64,000 bases of DNA. It comes from Calycina herbarum (Eukaryota > Ascomycota > Leotiomycetes > Helotiales > Pezizellaceae). This document shows, piece by piece, positions 1 through 9,949 of this stretch. A model generated the notes under the pieces. It was not told the DNA's origin. It searched no databases and was given only the letters and a program-made list of their open reading frames with translations. The stretch is taken from assembly GCA_001414485.1 (NCBI GenBank), contig LLEY01000018.1:62001-126000 (forward strand). Direction: 5' to 3'. A program made the translations under genes and the position numbers. Positions within the stretch are counted from its first letter, which is position 1, and every line of letters begins with the position of its first letter.

Positions 1-1600
1 ATCGGAAACTAGGGCAACAGGATGGAAGACTTATCATAAATGTATCTGAGGTTTAAGGTTAGCAATTTTATTTTGCTGGGGCCAAAAGCAACCAAAAAAA
101 TGGCAAAAAATCCACACACTCTTTCGAGGCGGCCTCGGTCAAACACAGCATTACCTGGTTATATTTAAGGCTATTTTCAATCCTATACTAGGTCTTTCAC
201 ATTTATGCATAGGCACCCGCATCTTGTTTTTCAAAGACATTGATGTGGCCCCCTGCATGACCAGTGAGCCATGCAGGTTTGTTCCAATTGACTGAGAGAG
301 GGATGCTTATTTGAGAATTTGAAGAATATTTGTTTTGTGGGATGGGGGTATGGCATAGTGGGGGGGGGGGTGGTGTGGGGTGTTTATTCACTGCAGGTTT
401 TGACGGCGGGTGGGGAGTAAGGTCAAAATGAAGTGTTTGTTTACCTGCCGAGTTCAGAGCCTTGATAGGCCAGGACTCTCTAATCAGACGGAACTAGAAA
501 GTGAAGATAGCCAATGAAGAGTGGAAGGGTATTGCTGTGGCTTGGAACCAAATGAAGGTTCAGGGAGTAACGTTGGTCACGTCGAACGCATACCGTAGCT
601 ATCTATCCCTCGGCGCGGTTCAAAGGCAATATGGCTTGTGGAAGCGATGCGGCGATTTACAAGCATTTTCAGACTCTAATCTTTCATGGATTTTCTAAAC
701 GTCAATTCCACAAAAACCGCAGGCTGACTGCGAATAAAGCAACCTCGAGATGGGAAAGTTGGAAGGGAGACTAATCAAAGGCGAACTTGGAGAGTGGAAG
801 AAGCTGACACGATCACTCGTTGCCATGCACTCGTGTGGCACTGTTTAGAAAAGCGGCTTCTCGATTTAAATCATTGGCGATCAGTGGGTGGCTTGGCTCT
901 TCTACTGCAGTGTCGCCAGCGATGTTCAGGTTGTGAGCGAGACGGAGATAGGCAAGGATGTTTCAAGCCTTCACGAGCTATTGCCCATTGGCCCCAATTA
1001 CGATATCACCAATCTCGAGTGTAGGTAGGAAGTCGTACCTTCTCTTCCAGATAAAGGGCCTGGTACCTAAATAATGTCGAGGTCGAGGTAAAGAGGGAAG
1101 GAGCTACCTCGACACAATCTGAACCACGAGACCAACACCATGCTAAGTGTTGCGATTCAAGGATAACTTTTTCTCCCCTCCACATTTCTTTCAATATACA
1201 TCTATTGTTGAAAAACAATTGTTTAACTTTTGTCTTTTTAAAAGGGAAGGAAGTAGGGAGTTGCTTGGTTTAGCGAGGTTTGACTCAACTAATCTGTCCA
1301 TACACTCTTTCCCACCTGCTATGTTCATATTTAACCATTGATGTCCTGCTTCTCGGTTGTTTGCTTTAGTATTGCTACCCTTCCCCAATCGATGTTTCCA
1401 GATTGAGTAGTTTTCCTAATTGAAACGATTATCTCAATTGTTCCAAGGAGCCGGTACACCCCAAATGTCAACCCAGCTTTTTGGAACAATCGAGATAAAT
1501 TGTCCTAAACGTCTAGGATAATCAAATTTATTTCAGATCGAGGCACTTGCAACCAAAGGCCAATTGAATACTAGGTAGGTACTTAAAACCCTGTCTTCCC
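1..1600. other. Gene-poor left end
   Basis: I see no supported gene here. All open frames are under 80 codons, overlap on both strands and lack splice context. It holds a G homopolymer near 360-370 and an 18-nt inverted repeat listed separately. Confidence 0.5.
1429..1498. repeat. Imperfect 18-bp inverted repeat
   Basis: TTATCTCAATTGTTCCAA at 1429-1446 is answered by TTGGAACAATCGAGATAA at 1481-1498. These are reverse complements with one mismatch and a 34-nt spacer. Related GGAACA...TTCGAGATAAG sequence occurs near 42999-43020, so this may be one end of a small dispersed element. Confidence 0.6.
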
Positions 1601-1632
1601 CCAATCTGTGGTTTCTTTCTTTCTCACTACAC

Positions 1633-1992
1633 CATGCCTCCACCACCACTCCCCCTCTCCTCCTCCCAGAGGAGGCTCGCGCCCTTGCCGCCCGCGTAAG
1701 TCAAATCTGTCTCGATTGAGACATATACTAATTGTTCCAGCTCAAAAAGGAGAACCAGCCTCCGACTCGGCCCGGTCTCCTTCCCGTATCGGCCCGGTCC
1801 CCCGAATCTTCCCCCTCACGATACAACTATGGCATGTAAAACGAATCTTGTCGTGTTTCCCTCGCATGAGTGCGCACCAAGCTCAGAAAGGTTTGTCTGC
1901 GCGTGGGATAGATTTATCCTTTCCGGAAGCTTAGGAGCATAGATCAAGTAAGGCTGACTAACCTGACTCATATGTAACCCCTCCAAAATCAG
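1633..1992 (+). other. Spliced 5' leader or small upstream gene before MetRS
   Basis: Two intron-like segments of 45 nt each lie here. One is 1696-1740, with donor GTAAGT, a TACTAAT branch and a CCAG end. The other is 1948-1992, with donor GTAAGG, a CTGACTAAC branch and a TCAG end. No frame joins them cleanly to the synthetase ATG at 2054, because an in-frame TAG sits just before the second donor. I therefore read this as a spliced 5' untranslated leader of the synthetase mRNA. The alternative is a short separate ORF starting at the ATG at 1633, whose two best frames differ by one base. RNA reads would decide. Confidence 0.4.
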
Positions 1993-2053
1993 CCCCTCCT
2001 CAAATCTCCAAACCACCTGCAAACAACTTCTGATAACCATAGGACAACTCAAC

Positions 2054-3958
2054 ATGGCGGCCCCTATAATTCTCCCCGAAAAAGGCAAGAACAACATCCT
2101 CATCACTAGCGCCCTTCCCTATGTAAACAATGTCCCCCATCTGGGCAACGTTATTGGAAGCGTACTGAGCGCAGACGTCTTCTCGCGATTCTCGAAGCTG
2201 AGGGGCAGTCCAACCCTATTTATCTGCGGAACGGACGAGTACGGAACTGCAACAGAGACCAAAGCTCTGGAAACGGGGCAAACGCCTCAAGAACTCTGCA
2301 ACGAATTTCACAAGAAACACAAGGACGTTTATGATTGGTTCGAGATTGCCTTTGACCATTTTGGACGTACAACGACAGAAAAGCAGACCGAGATCGCCCA
2401 AGACATATTTTTGAAGCTTCACAAGAACGGGTTCTTGGAGGAGAGAACTACTACGCAGCCATACTGCGAAAAGCACGAATCCTTCCTCGCAGATCGCTTT
2501 GTCGAGGGTACATGTCCAAAATGCCAATACGACGACGCGCGCGGAGATCAGTGCGACAAGTGCGGAAACCTTCTCGATCCTTTCGAATTGATCAATCCTC
2601 ACTGCAAAATTGACGGAGCAACTCCTGTCCCACGGGAAACCACACATATATTTCTACGACTCGACAAAGTTGCGTCAGACATCGACAAATGGTTCTCCAA
2701 ATCGAGCAAGGAAGGAGAATGGCCCCAAAATGGTGTTAGCATCACAAGATCATGGCTGAACAAGGGCTTGGAAGGCCGAAGTATTACACGAGATCTCAAA
2801 TGGGGCACGCCAATACCACTGCCAGGATATGAGAAGAAGGTGCTCTATGTTTGGTTCGATGCCTGCATTGGCTATCCCTCCATCACGGCAAACTATACAA
2901 AGGATTGGGAGTTGTGGTGGCGCGATCCGGAGAATGTCAAGCTCTACCAATTCATGGGCAAAGACAATGTTCCTTTCCATACCGTTATTTTCCCTGGATC
3001 GCAGATTGGAACTGGTGACAAGTGGACCATGTTGAATCACTTATCGACCACCGAGTACCTGAATTACGAGAACGGGAAGTTTTCCAAGTCTAGGGGTGTT
3101 GGTGTGTTTGGAGATACTGTCAAGGACACTGGAATCCCCCCTTCGGTCTGGAGATATTATCTTTTGGCCAATCGACCCGAGACTGGTGATACGCAATTTG
3201 AATGGAAGTCCTTCATCGCGGCCAACAACAGCGAACTGTTAGCTAATCTCGGAAATTTTGTTAACCGACTGATCAAATTTGTCAACGCAAAACTCGACGG
3301 AGTCATTCCTCAATTTTCAGCTTCCTACACTGACGAGTCCTTCGATTTCCCCAACTTCATATCCGAGGTTAACGCGCTTCTTGCCGAGTACGTTGCTGAT
3401 TTGGAGGCTGTTAGATTGCGTTCTGGAATACAGAAACTTATGCAAATATCCGCCCGGGGTAATCTTCTTCTTGCTGGCCGTTTGGACAATACCAATCTCA
3501 AGGACAGTCCAGAGAGAACCCATACCATCATTGGTCTCGCTCTTAACCTGTCATATCTGCTTGCATCTCTATCTTCTCCATACATGCCATCAACAGCCAC
3601 ATCGATCGTCGAGCAACTCAATACGACTTTGGCTCAGATTCCGGACAAGTGGGTTCCAGATGCTTTACCAGGTGGTCACAAGATTGGCAAGGCCGCATAC
3701 CTGTTCACCAAGATTGACGACAAGAAGGAAGAGGAGTGGAGATTGAGATATGGAGGAACACAGGCGTCGAGATTAGCGGATGAGGAGGCTAAGGCAAAAA
3801 AGGCCGCAGATAAACTGAGAGACAAGGAGCGTAAGAAGGCGAAGAAGGAGGCGTCGAAGAAGAAGGAGGGGGATGTTGAGAAGAAAGAAGAAATCGTGTT
3901 GCCACTTAGAGGTATTGTGGCAGAGGAACAGGCTCCACCACCTGCGGCAGCGCCATGA
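2054..3958 (+). CDS. MES1: Methionyl-tRNA synthetase, cytosolic
   Basis: Class I aminoacyl-tRNA synthetase that charges tRNA-Met with methionine using ATP; acts in the cytosol. The single uninterrupted ORF codes for 634 residues. The class I signature appears as PHLGN at residues 28-32, and the KMSKS-like loop as KFSKS at 342-346. Between them, around residues 154-172, two CxxC pairs form the knuckle zinc site typical of MetRS. An anticodon-binding helical domain follows, then a Lys/Glu-rich tail (about 560-625). The ATG at 2054 starts directly at the catalytic domain, so the N-terminal GST-like extension of the yeast and human enzymes is absent. The tail also lacks an obvious EMAP-II tRNA-binding domain. 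The large antisense ORF over the 3' half is a shadow. This is a housekeeping gene and appears intact. Confidence 0.96.
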   Translation: MAAPIILPEKGKNNILITSALPYVNNVPHLGNVIGSVLSADVFSRFSKLRGSPTLFICGTDEYGTATETKALETGQTPQELCNEFHKKHKDVYDWFEIAFDHFGRTTTEKQTEIAQDIFLKLHKNGFLEERTTTQPYCEKHESFLADRFVEGTCPKCQYDDARGDQCDKCGNLLDPFELINPHCKIDGATPVPRETTHIFLRLDKVASDIDKWFSKSSKEGEWPQNGVSITRSWLNKGLEGRSITRDLKWGTPIPLPGYEKKVLYVWFDACIGYPSITANYTKDWELWWRDPENVKLYQFMGKDNVPFHTVIFPGSQIGTGDKWTMLNHLSTTEYLNYENGKFSKSRGVGVFGDTVKDTGIPPSVWRYYLLANRPETGDTQFEWKSFIAANNSELLANLGNFVNRLIKFVNAKLDGVIPQFSASYTDESFDFPNFISEVNALLAEYVADLEAVRLRSGIQKLMQISARGNLLLAGRLDNTNLKDSPERTHTIIGLALNLSYLLASLSSPYMPSTATSIVEQLNTTLAQIPDKWVPDALPGGHKIGKAAYLFTKIDDKKEEEWRLRYGGTQASRLADEEAKAKKAADKLRDKERKKAKKEASKKKEGDVEKKEEIVLPLRGIVAEEQAPPPAAAP

Positions 3959-3959
3959 G

Positions 3960-5100
3960 AAGAAGAAAAATAGTATATAGCAGACTTCAGAGCATTCAAC
4001 ATTTTGCCAAAGGCTCTGAGAGAATTGAAATTTTTAGCAAGCTTGGGATAACTGTCTTTTGAATAATTCTTCTTTGCAGCCCGTTTCCAATACTTGCTAG
4101 ACCATCTGGAGAAGTGCGGGGGTGTTACTTGAAAGTGACTGGAGTTCTTCAAACCCAGGAACGCACCCAGTGTACTTGGATTTCTCTCGTTTTCTGGGGA
4201 GAGCACCATTAGTATTTGCTCCTGATGGGCTTAGCTTTTGTAGCAAGATTTTTAGCAACTGGAAGGTATTCCTGTAACTTCCGGAGACGGAACTGCTTTT
4301 GTCGTAGATCTTGGAACGCCGTAGCTTATGTTTTTTATTCTTTACGTTTTCCTACTCAGACACTGCTCAGTTGCCTACTAGGCAATGCTCGCTTTTGAAC
4401 GGGCTTCCGGAAGCCTACCACAATTACACCACATCTTCTAACAGGAAATACTATTGCGTAGGTAAGATGTGGTAGATGGGGGCGCAGAGATTTTACAGAA
4501 CTTTTGGGGTAAACCATTGTAAACCATCGACTGTATTGGCTCACCAACCTTGTCAAGAACAGACAGTAATAGATGGGCAAGATTAAGAAAATCCTCAAAT
4601 TTTGGGGGTTTTGATGGTAGCTTTACTTTGAGTTTCAATGGGGAGGCCCGCGGTGGACAGTGAAAGTGGCGGGAAATAAAAAACCGACTTTAGGTTTAAC
4701 CTAGAGTAACATAACGAAAGCCTTTACAAATAATCTCAGGTCAACGATAGTTATTAACTAGCTCCGTCTGCTTCGATTAATATTTTTTTATATATTTTTG
4801 CGACCGTGTTGCGTTAATTGAAGATTTGTAAGACTTGAGATGGTGAATAGAAGTATGAGACTTAGGGTTCTACTTCTACTTCCCTCGTTTATCTAGTTGC
4901 CAAAGATGGATACCCACTCTGTCTGTATTTAAAGGTTTGGAGATGCTGAAGGTGATGTTTTCTAATGTAAGCTTTGGGAGAGTTAAGTGAGGAGAGTTCA
5001 TAGGTGAATTTTTGTTCGGGTTCTGTTCGGAAATTAGGTTAGTACTAGGGCGTGGGAACGTCTATAAGTACCACTGTTCCTTTCTAGTCAGCTTCAGTCA
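3960..5100. other. Intergenic, no gene seen
   Basis: Separates the synthetase from the 2EXR-like tandem pair. Only short overlapping frames are present. A TATA-like TCTATAAG near 5061 lies about 105 bases before the next start codon and may be part of its promoter. Confidence 0.45.
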
Positions 5101-5167
5101 TATTCAGTCCTGCAGTCACTAACATGCCATTTCCTCACGGCAACCTCACCACAACCCAGAAACAATC

Positions 5168-5986
5168 ATGGCTGACACTACCAACAACACTGAATGTTTC
5201 CTTTTCACAAGAACCCCTCTTGAGATTCGTCAATCCATCTATCGCTACACATTTGCCGGTTCCAGGGTCCATTTATCCCACGACTGGCTACAGAACCGCT
5301 ATGCACCTCGGCGTACAACCCCAACAGGTAGAACATACACTATCATCTCCACGAATAATTGGAAGTTACTCGAAGTATGCCGCCAAATTTACGAGGAAGG
5401 ACGAACAATCTTCTGGAATGAGACAATTATATCTGTCGACTGTATTTTTCGCTCTCGAGTCTACAGATTTCTCTCTGCATCCCTCTCCAAATTCACTATG
5501 GCTCATGTCGGACACCTAAGAGATATTAAACTTGAACGACCTGGTATACCCACAAACGAAATCTCCAAACTTCTGGACAAATTTCCCAAGGTCTCAACGT
5601 TACAATTGTGGCAGAATCGCAAGAGAGTTAGAGCTGAGGATTTCAACACTCTTGAAACCAAAACTCTTCCGGCTCTCCTTCAGAGGATCTGCCCTCCAGC
5701 CCAGAAGGTATTCGATGACTATCAACTCTCTGCTTATTTAACCCGGGTTACATTTCTTTACTGCCTTTCTGTTTATTCTGTTTGCACTCATACGCCTGGA
5801 TACATGAATGGAAATTGCCCCGATAGGATAAGGAAGGTAAATCAGGCCTAATAGTAAGACCCATTTGATATTTAAACCATGCTGATTCGTTTCTAGCGAT
5901 GCTTCGTCAACTTGAATACTGGAAAGTGCTTTGTCTCAGATGATGACATTGACCGCGAGGAGGGAATTGCTCAAGTCTTGCAATGA
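5168..5986 (+). CDS. 2EXR/F-box-like protein, tandem copy A
   Basis: Two exons, 5168-5836 and 5897-5986, are joined in phase 0 across a 60-nt intron with a GTAAAT donor and a TTCTAG end, giving about 252 residues. Residues 9-30 (CFLFTRTPLEIRQSIYRYTF) match the LP-x-EIR-x-x-IY-x-Y opening of the fungal 2EXR/F-box-like family. The follow-up CRQIYEEG pattern near residue 78 is also typical. No enzymatic motif is visible. The family is abundant in ascomycetes and mostly uncharacterised; a role in protein-protein recognition is only inferred. A diverged copy follows 0.9 kb downstream with the same two-exon plan. Both start codons are preceded by a similar CACAACCCAG stretch, which supports this ATG. 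This copy is intact. Confidence 0.75.
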
Positions 5987-6905
5987 GCTCTCATACTGCG
6001 ATCATTTTCCACAGTCCGATAACGACGATCAAGTACACCTAAACACAGCTGTTGGACGAGGTTGAAGTGTTTGCTAGGTTTATGATAGACGAGGAAATAA
6101 AGCGAAGAGATGTTATCGTGATGTACAGCGAGTTAGTAGGAGCATGTGCTTACTGTCCTTGAGGGTTCATATTCGCCACTGGGAGTTTCGGGTAAACGCA
6201 GAGTTATCAAGGGCACAAACACGGGTACATTGGGTTAAGGGGATCTCTAGATAGTATAACTATTCTCTTTCCAAAAAATCTCCTTGTGAAGCTATGTATA
6301 AATTACCCCAGGAACTTGTAAACAGTGGAAAAGCTGGGCTGTAACCACCAGCTGCTGGCATCATAATTCTATCTATGGGTGAGAATTTAGAAGAGTGGAA
6401 GGAAGTAAAGGGCAAGCAGGGAGATTTAGGAGCCAGGAAAGATTTGGAAACGTACCCCACAAGAGAGTTAAGTCACTGCCGCAATACTCACACTAGAGTC
6501 TCTCCGATAACTGAAACTAACACTTTCTTCTAACTCATCATCGTCTAGATAAACATCGGCTGTTTATAATTACTTTCTATCATTTTTTCTATTTCTATTC
6601 CAGGTACTATCTTTTAGTTCTCTCTAGATGTTATGACGAGGCTACTTCGCCAAATTTCTAGCGGTGAAAAATACACTGCCATGTTGTGAGAAGAGTGGAC
6701 ATTTGGGTCACGACAGATGAGTTACCGCAGTAAGGCTCTGGTAACTGGAACTTCTCTCCCATGCCTTTTGCGTAGAATTAAACCTTCCAAGGAAGCGTGT
6801 TCTGGAAGATCGCGTCTTTTAAGCGTCTGGTCAAGCCCTTTGTACTCCACATATCATGTTACCCCACCATCAACACAACCCAGGAATAAATCCAGAAATA
6901 CAATC

Positions 6906-7643
6906 ATGCCTGAGACTACCGATACTGCCATAGCGGCAACCAGCCCCGAATGCTTCCTCCTCACGAGAGTCCCTGTCGAGATTCATCAATCTATCTACCG
7001 TTACGCCTTTACAGGCTCCAAGGTCACCGCCACCTTCAGTCGCGATGCCCGAACATATGCTTTCATCGCCACAAATCATCAGCAGTTACTTTTCGGATGC
7101 CGTCAGACCTACGTGGAAGGGAAGGCGATATACTGGGAGGAGACAGTTATAGCTGCAGCACGACACGACCCTCACAGCCTAGTTGGGAACAATACTAGAT
7201 TTCTCTCTGATAACCTCTCAAACTTCACTAAGGCTCCTCTCCGACATCTGCGGGAGATTCTGCCTGGTTACGACACCAAAGATCTTCTAAATCAATTTCC
7301 TAGGTTACAACGTGCCAATTACGAGAAACTAACAAGCAAGTTACACCGGAGGAATTTCAGTCTCTTGATACACATTTCCGTGAAAAGCTCTGCCATCCGG
7401 GGGTACTCATGGAATATGGATTGTTAACACGGGTTACATTTCTTCGTTGTTTTTATGTCTACATATTTAGCCCAATGAGATTCAAGGTGAGTTACGCCTA
7501 ACAGTAACACTATTTTTATGCTAATTTGTTTTCTTTAGCGCTGCTTCGTCAATTTGAATACTGGAAATTGCTTCATCTCAAATGAGCCAAGAATTAGACG
7601 TGAGGAGGGTTTCAGTCGTGTCTTGAATTGGGTTATTGATTAG
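6906..7643 (+). pseudogene. 2EXR/F-box-like tandem copy B, frameshifted
   Basis: Diverged duplicate of copy A. The N-terminal half (start 6906) repeats the CFLLTRVPVEIHQSIYRY opening and the CRQTYVEG pattern in frame. Near 7340 the similarity to copy A moves to the -1 frame. It continues there as EEFQSLDT, then LTRVTFLRC, and on to a donor at 7487. The intron is 7487-7538 (GTGAGT...TTTAG, 52 nt), and the last exon (7539-7643) begins RCFVNLNTG exactly as in copy A. One base appears to be missing around 7335-7340. Read literally, the frame ends at 7427 with an unrelated tail. Either this is a decaying duplicate or the assembly has a one-base deletion; conservation of the 3' exon and its splice sites says decay, if real, is recent. 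Confidence 0.7.
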
Positions 7644-8302
7644 GCATATCATTCATTGATTGCTGTCTTTGATGGTTCCTATTCAATGGCCCATAGAATG
7701 CGTAGTGTGGACATACTCTTGGGTTACGGAGTGACATCTCTCACGATAGAGACTCGAGGGAACAAGAAATTCACTTTTTTATCACCTCTCAAAAATTAGC
7801 TCAATGATGTATTTACTAGTGGGTTTTCTTTGCCAAGACATTCAACATAAAACGATCGAGTGGTTTCCCTACCTCTCGTTCTTGGATCCTGGAGGCGTAC
7901 CACGACAACCCCTTTCTGGGGAGGTGGGCACACCTCAGAACTGGTCTTGGGATGAGTGAAGTCCACTGTAATCCTTTGCAGCCCTCTTCTCCCTGTTTCC
8001 ACCGCTTCTCAATGTCTCTCAAAACACAACTAGGACCAGAACCACAGGAGAGAGAAAAACTCGTGCCCCCCCCCCCTGCCCCATACCACCACACTCAAGG
8101 TTCTCCAAAGAAGCTGCCTTAGAGAAGGAGCGAGAAGAGGAGAGCTATGGTGCTTGCGACGACTGTGCTAAGTACGATACCCAAGTGAAGATTTTCCCCC
8201 CAACATTATCAAAGCTGCCTGTAAACAAGACGACCAGAAATATTTCAAAACATGAACCTGACGAAGAAAAAAAAGCGAAAACGTCAAATTGAGAAAAACT
8301 GA

Positions 8303-8506
8303 GGCTTCGAAATTGTTGAGCCACCACCTGTGTCATTACGGCCCAAGATCAAGAGGAAATTTGCTCCAAGGCAGAGGTTTGTCCGGGAGGAGGGGCTATG
8401 TATGACCCGAAGACCTACAGCAAATATAGTCAAGCCGTATTTGTTCCCTCAAGGGATGGCAAAATTTTATCCTGCTACTTGTTCGCATGGCACTTGCAGA
8501 GTGTAG
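8303..8506 (+). other. Coding-like fragment, unassigned
   Basis: A 67-codon open stretch with no start codon follows an in-frame TGA at 8300. It reads as a basic, proline-bearing peptide (SLRPKIKRKFAPRQRF within it) that looks more like protein than its neighbours. Upstream, a short lysine-rich frame from an ATG near 8251 runs into that TGA. It could be a gene relic or chance. The rest of 7650-9480 shows nothing I can support. Confidence 0.18.
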
Positions 8507-9564
8507 GGCATCATAGATGATTGTAAATGTTCAGAAGTGGTCATGCTTCAAATACAAGACGAAATATTGGATGGCGTTGATTGGTGATATGAGTTAGTAG
8601 TTTCAGTTAAAATTACGAAGATTATAGGGACTAATAAACACTTGATGGAGAGAACCTTACGATTGACACAACCTGATTTAAGCACCAAAAGCATTAGAAA
8701 TTGGAGAAATATTCTGTTGATGGCTTGGCAAAGATTGGTTGATTGTTCTTGCCATTTTCGCCTAAACTTCACTTTTCTATTGACTCCAACAGATCCTTGG
8801 CCTCAACACAAGAAATCTGCCAACTCCACAACACAAGTACATCGCATCGCGAATCGCTACTTTATCAATGTAAGAACACTGCTTCGACCGAGTGTATTGC
8901 AGCGAGGACCGGCGTCCAATCACCTTGCACGAATCCCCCGAACCTTACCCAGCTCCAACACCCCCACCCCACCCAGACCCACAATTCCCTTGATATATCA
9001 AAATAAGAGCATCTGGCTCTCATAGGAACACTAAAAGGCGACCATCTGGCTAGATGGTTCAGGTTAAATTAGTGTTCTTGAGAGGATCGATTGGGCACAC
9101 GATACGACTAACTCGACAATTACGACCCGACAAACAATTTTCGACACTTTCGTCTCGGACCTCTAGCAGTAAAACTCAGTTCGTCTGGTTTTCATCCTTA
9201 GGCTCCCCTCGAGGGGTGAGGATCTTTTGCTGTTTTTTCTTCCGAGTCTTTTTTGTTTTTTTTTGGAGTCGTAGAGGTGCGAAGGTGAAGTTGAAAGCGG
9301 AGGCGTACAGAGGTATCCCACCATAATCAGGCATATGATGGGCAAATATTGATATTCTGCAGGTAGATTCGCTCTTCTTGTATTGGATTACAACAACCTA
9401 TGGCGCACATCAAAATTCTGGTCTCCACCAAAGCAAACCCTTTGACATAATTCTTTCTTAGGCATCATAATCTCAACACAGAATCGCCAGTGACACTCCA
9501 ATGGACGACAGGAGTTTATTTCACTTCCATCGTTCCCCACAGCCATTACCTCGAAGAAGCGCCG

Positions 9565-9932
9565 AGCATCCAACAACTTCTTCCGCCACACTCAACCTGG
9601 GCAGCAACTTCGAAACCACCTAAAACTCGCAGGCTTTTTAAATCGGCGTCGGCGGCTATTATGGCAATCATTTTGGGCACGATCAGCAATGCTGCTAGTA
9701 TTGCGCCAGTAACCATCGAAAAAGCACAAACACATCCACGCAGTCGCAGATAACACTCAAGGAACCAAAAATAGAACTCAAAAAGCCCCCCCAAGGCTTT
9801 GGAACGATCAACCATATAGTTCTTTGCTCGCAGAGAAGCTTTTGCATACATGTAAGTAATTTCGTTTTTCGATGTGGACCAACAGCCTAACACCTCAACA
9901 GAAATCGCATCATGCCATTGAATGAAGCGCAC
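9565..9932 (+). pseudogene. Relic related to the small gene at 62.2-62.7 kb
   Basis: The frame from about 9640 shares with the intact minus-strand gene at 62230-62678 an AAIMA block, a NAA-(S/G)-I-(A/V)-PVTI block and a PRSR block in the same order and spacing. Similarity is visible in the DNA as well. After PRSR the relic meets a stop (TAA at about 9751) where the intact gene continues into a polyproline run. A good donor (GTAAGT at about 9851) and a CCTAAC...CAACAG acceptor near 9900 match the place of the intron in the intact gene, but the following exon is not conserved. I read it as a decayed paralogue; a divergent live gene with another splice pattern is possible. Confidence 0.4.
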
Positions 9933-9949
9933 TCACCTACTGGCTACGA

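Noticed and set aside
3676..4209. 177-codon minus-strand frame over the MetRS 3' end
   Set aside because: Antisense shadow of the Lys/Glu-rich tail; Ser/Leu/Phe-rich composition and no splice or motif support.
8061..8080. C homopolymer near 8065
   Set aside because: Simple run; could cause assembly errors but carries no feature.
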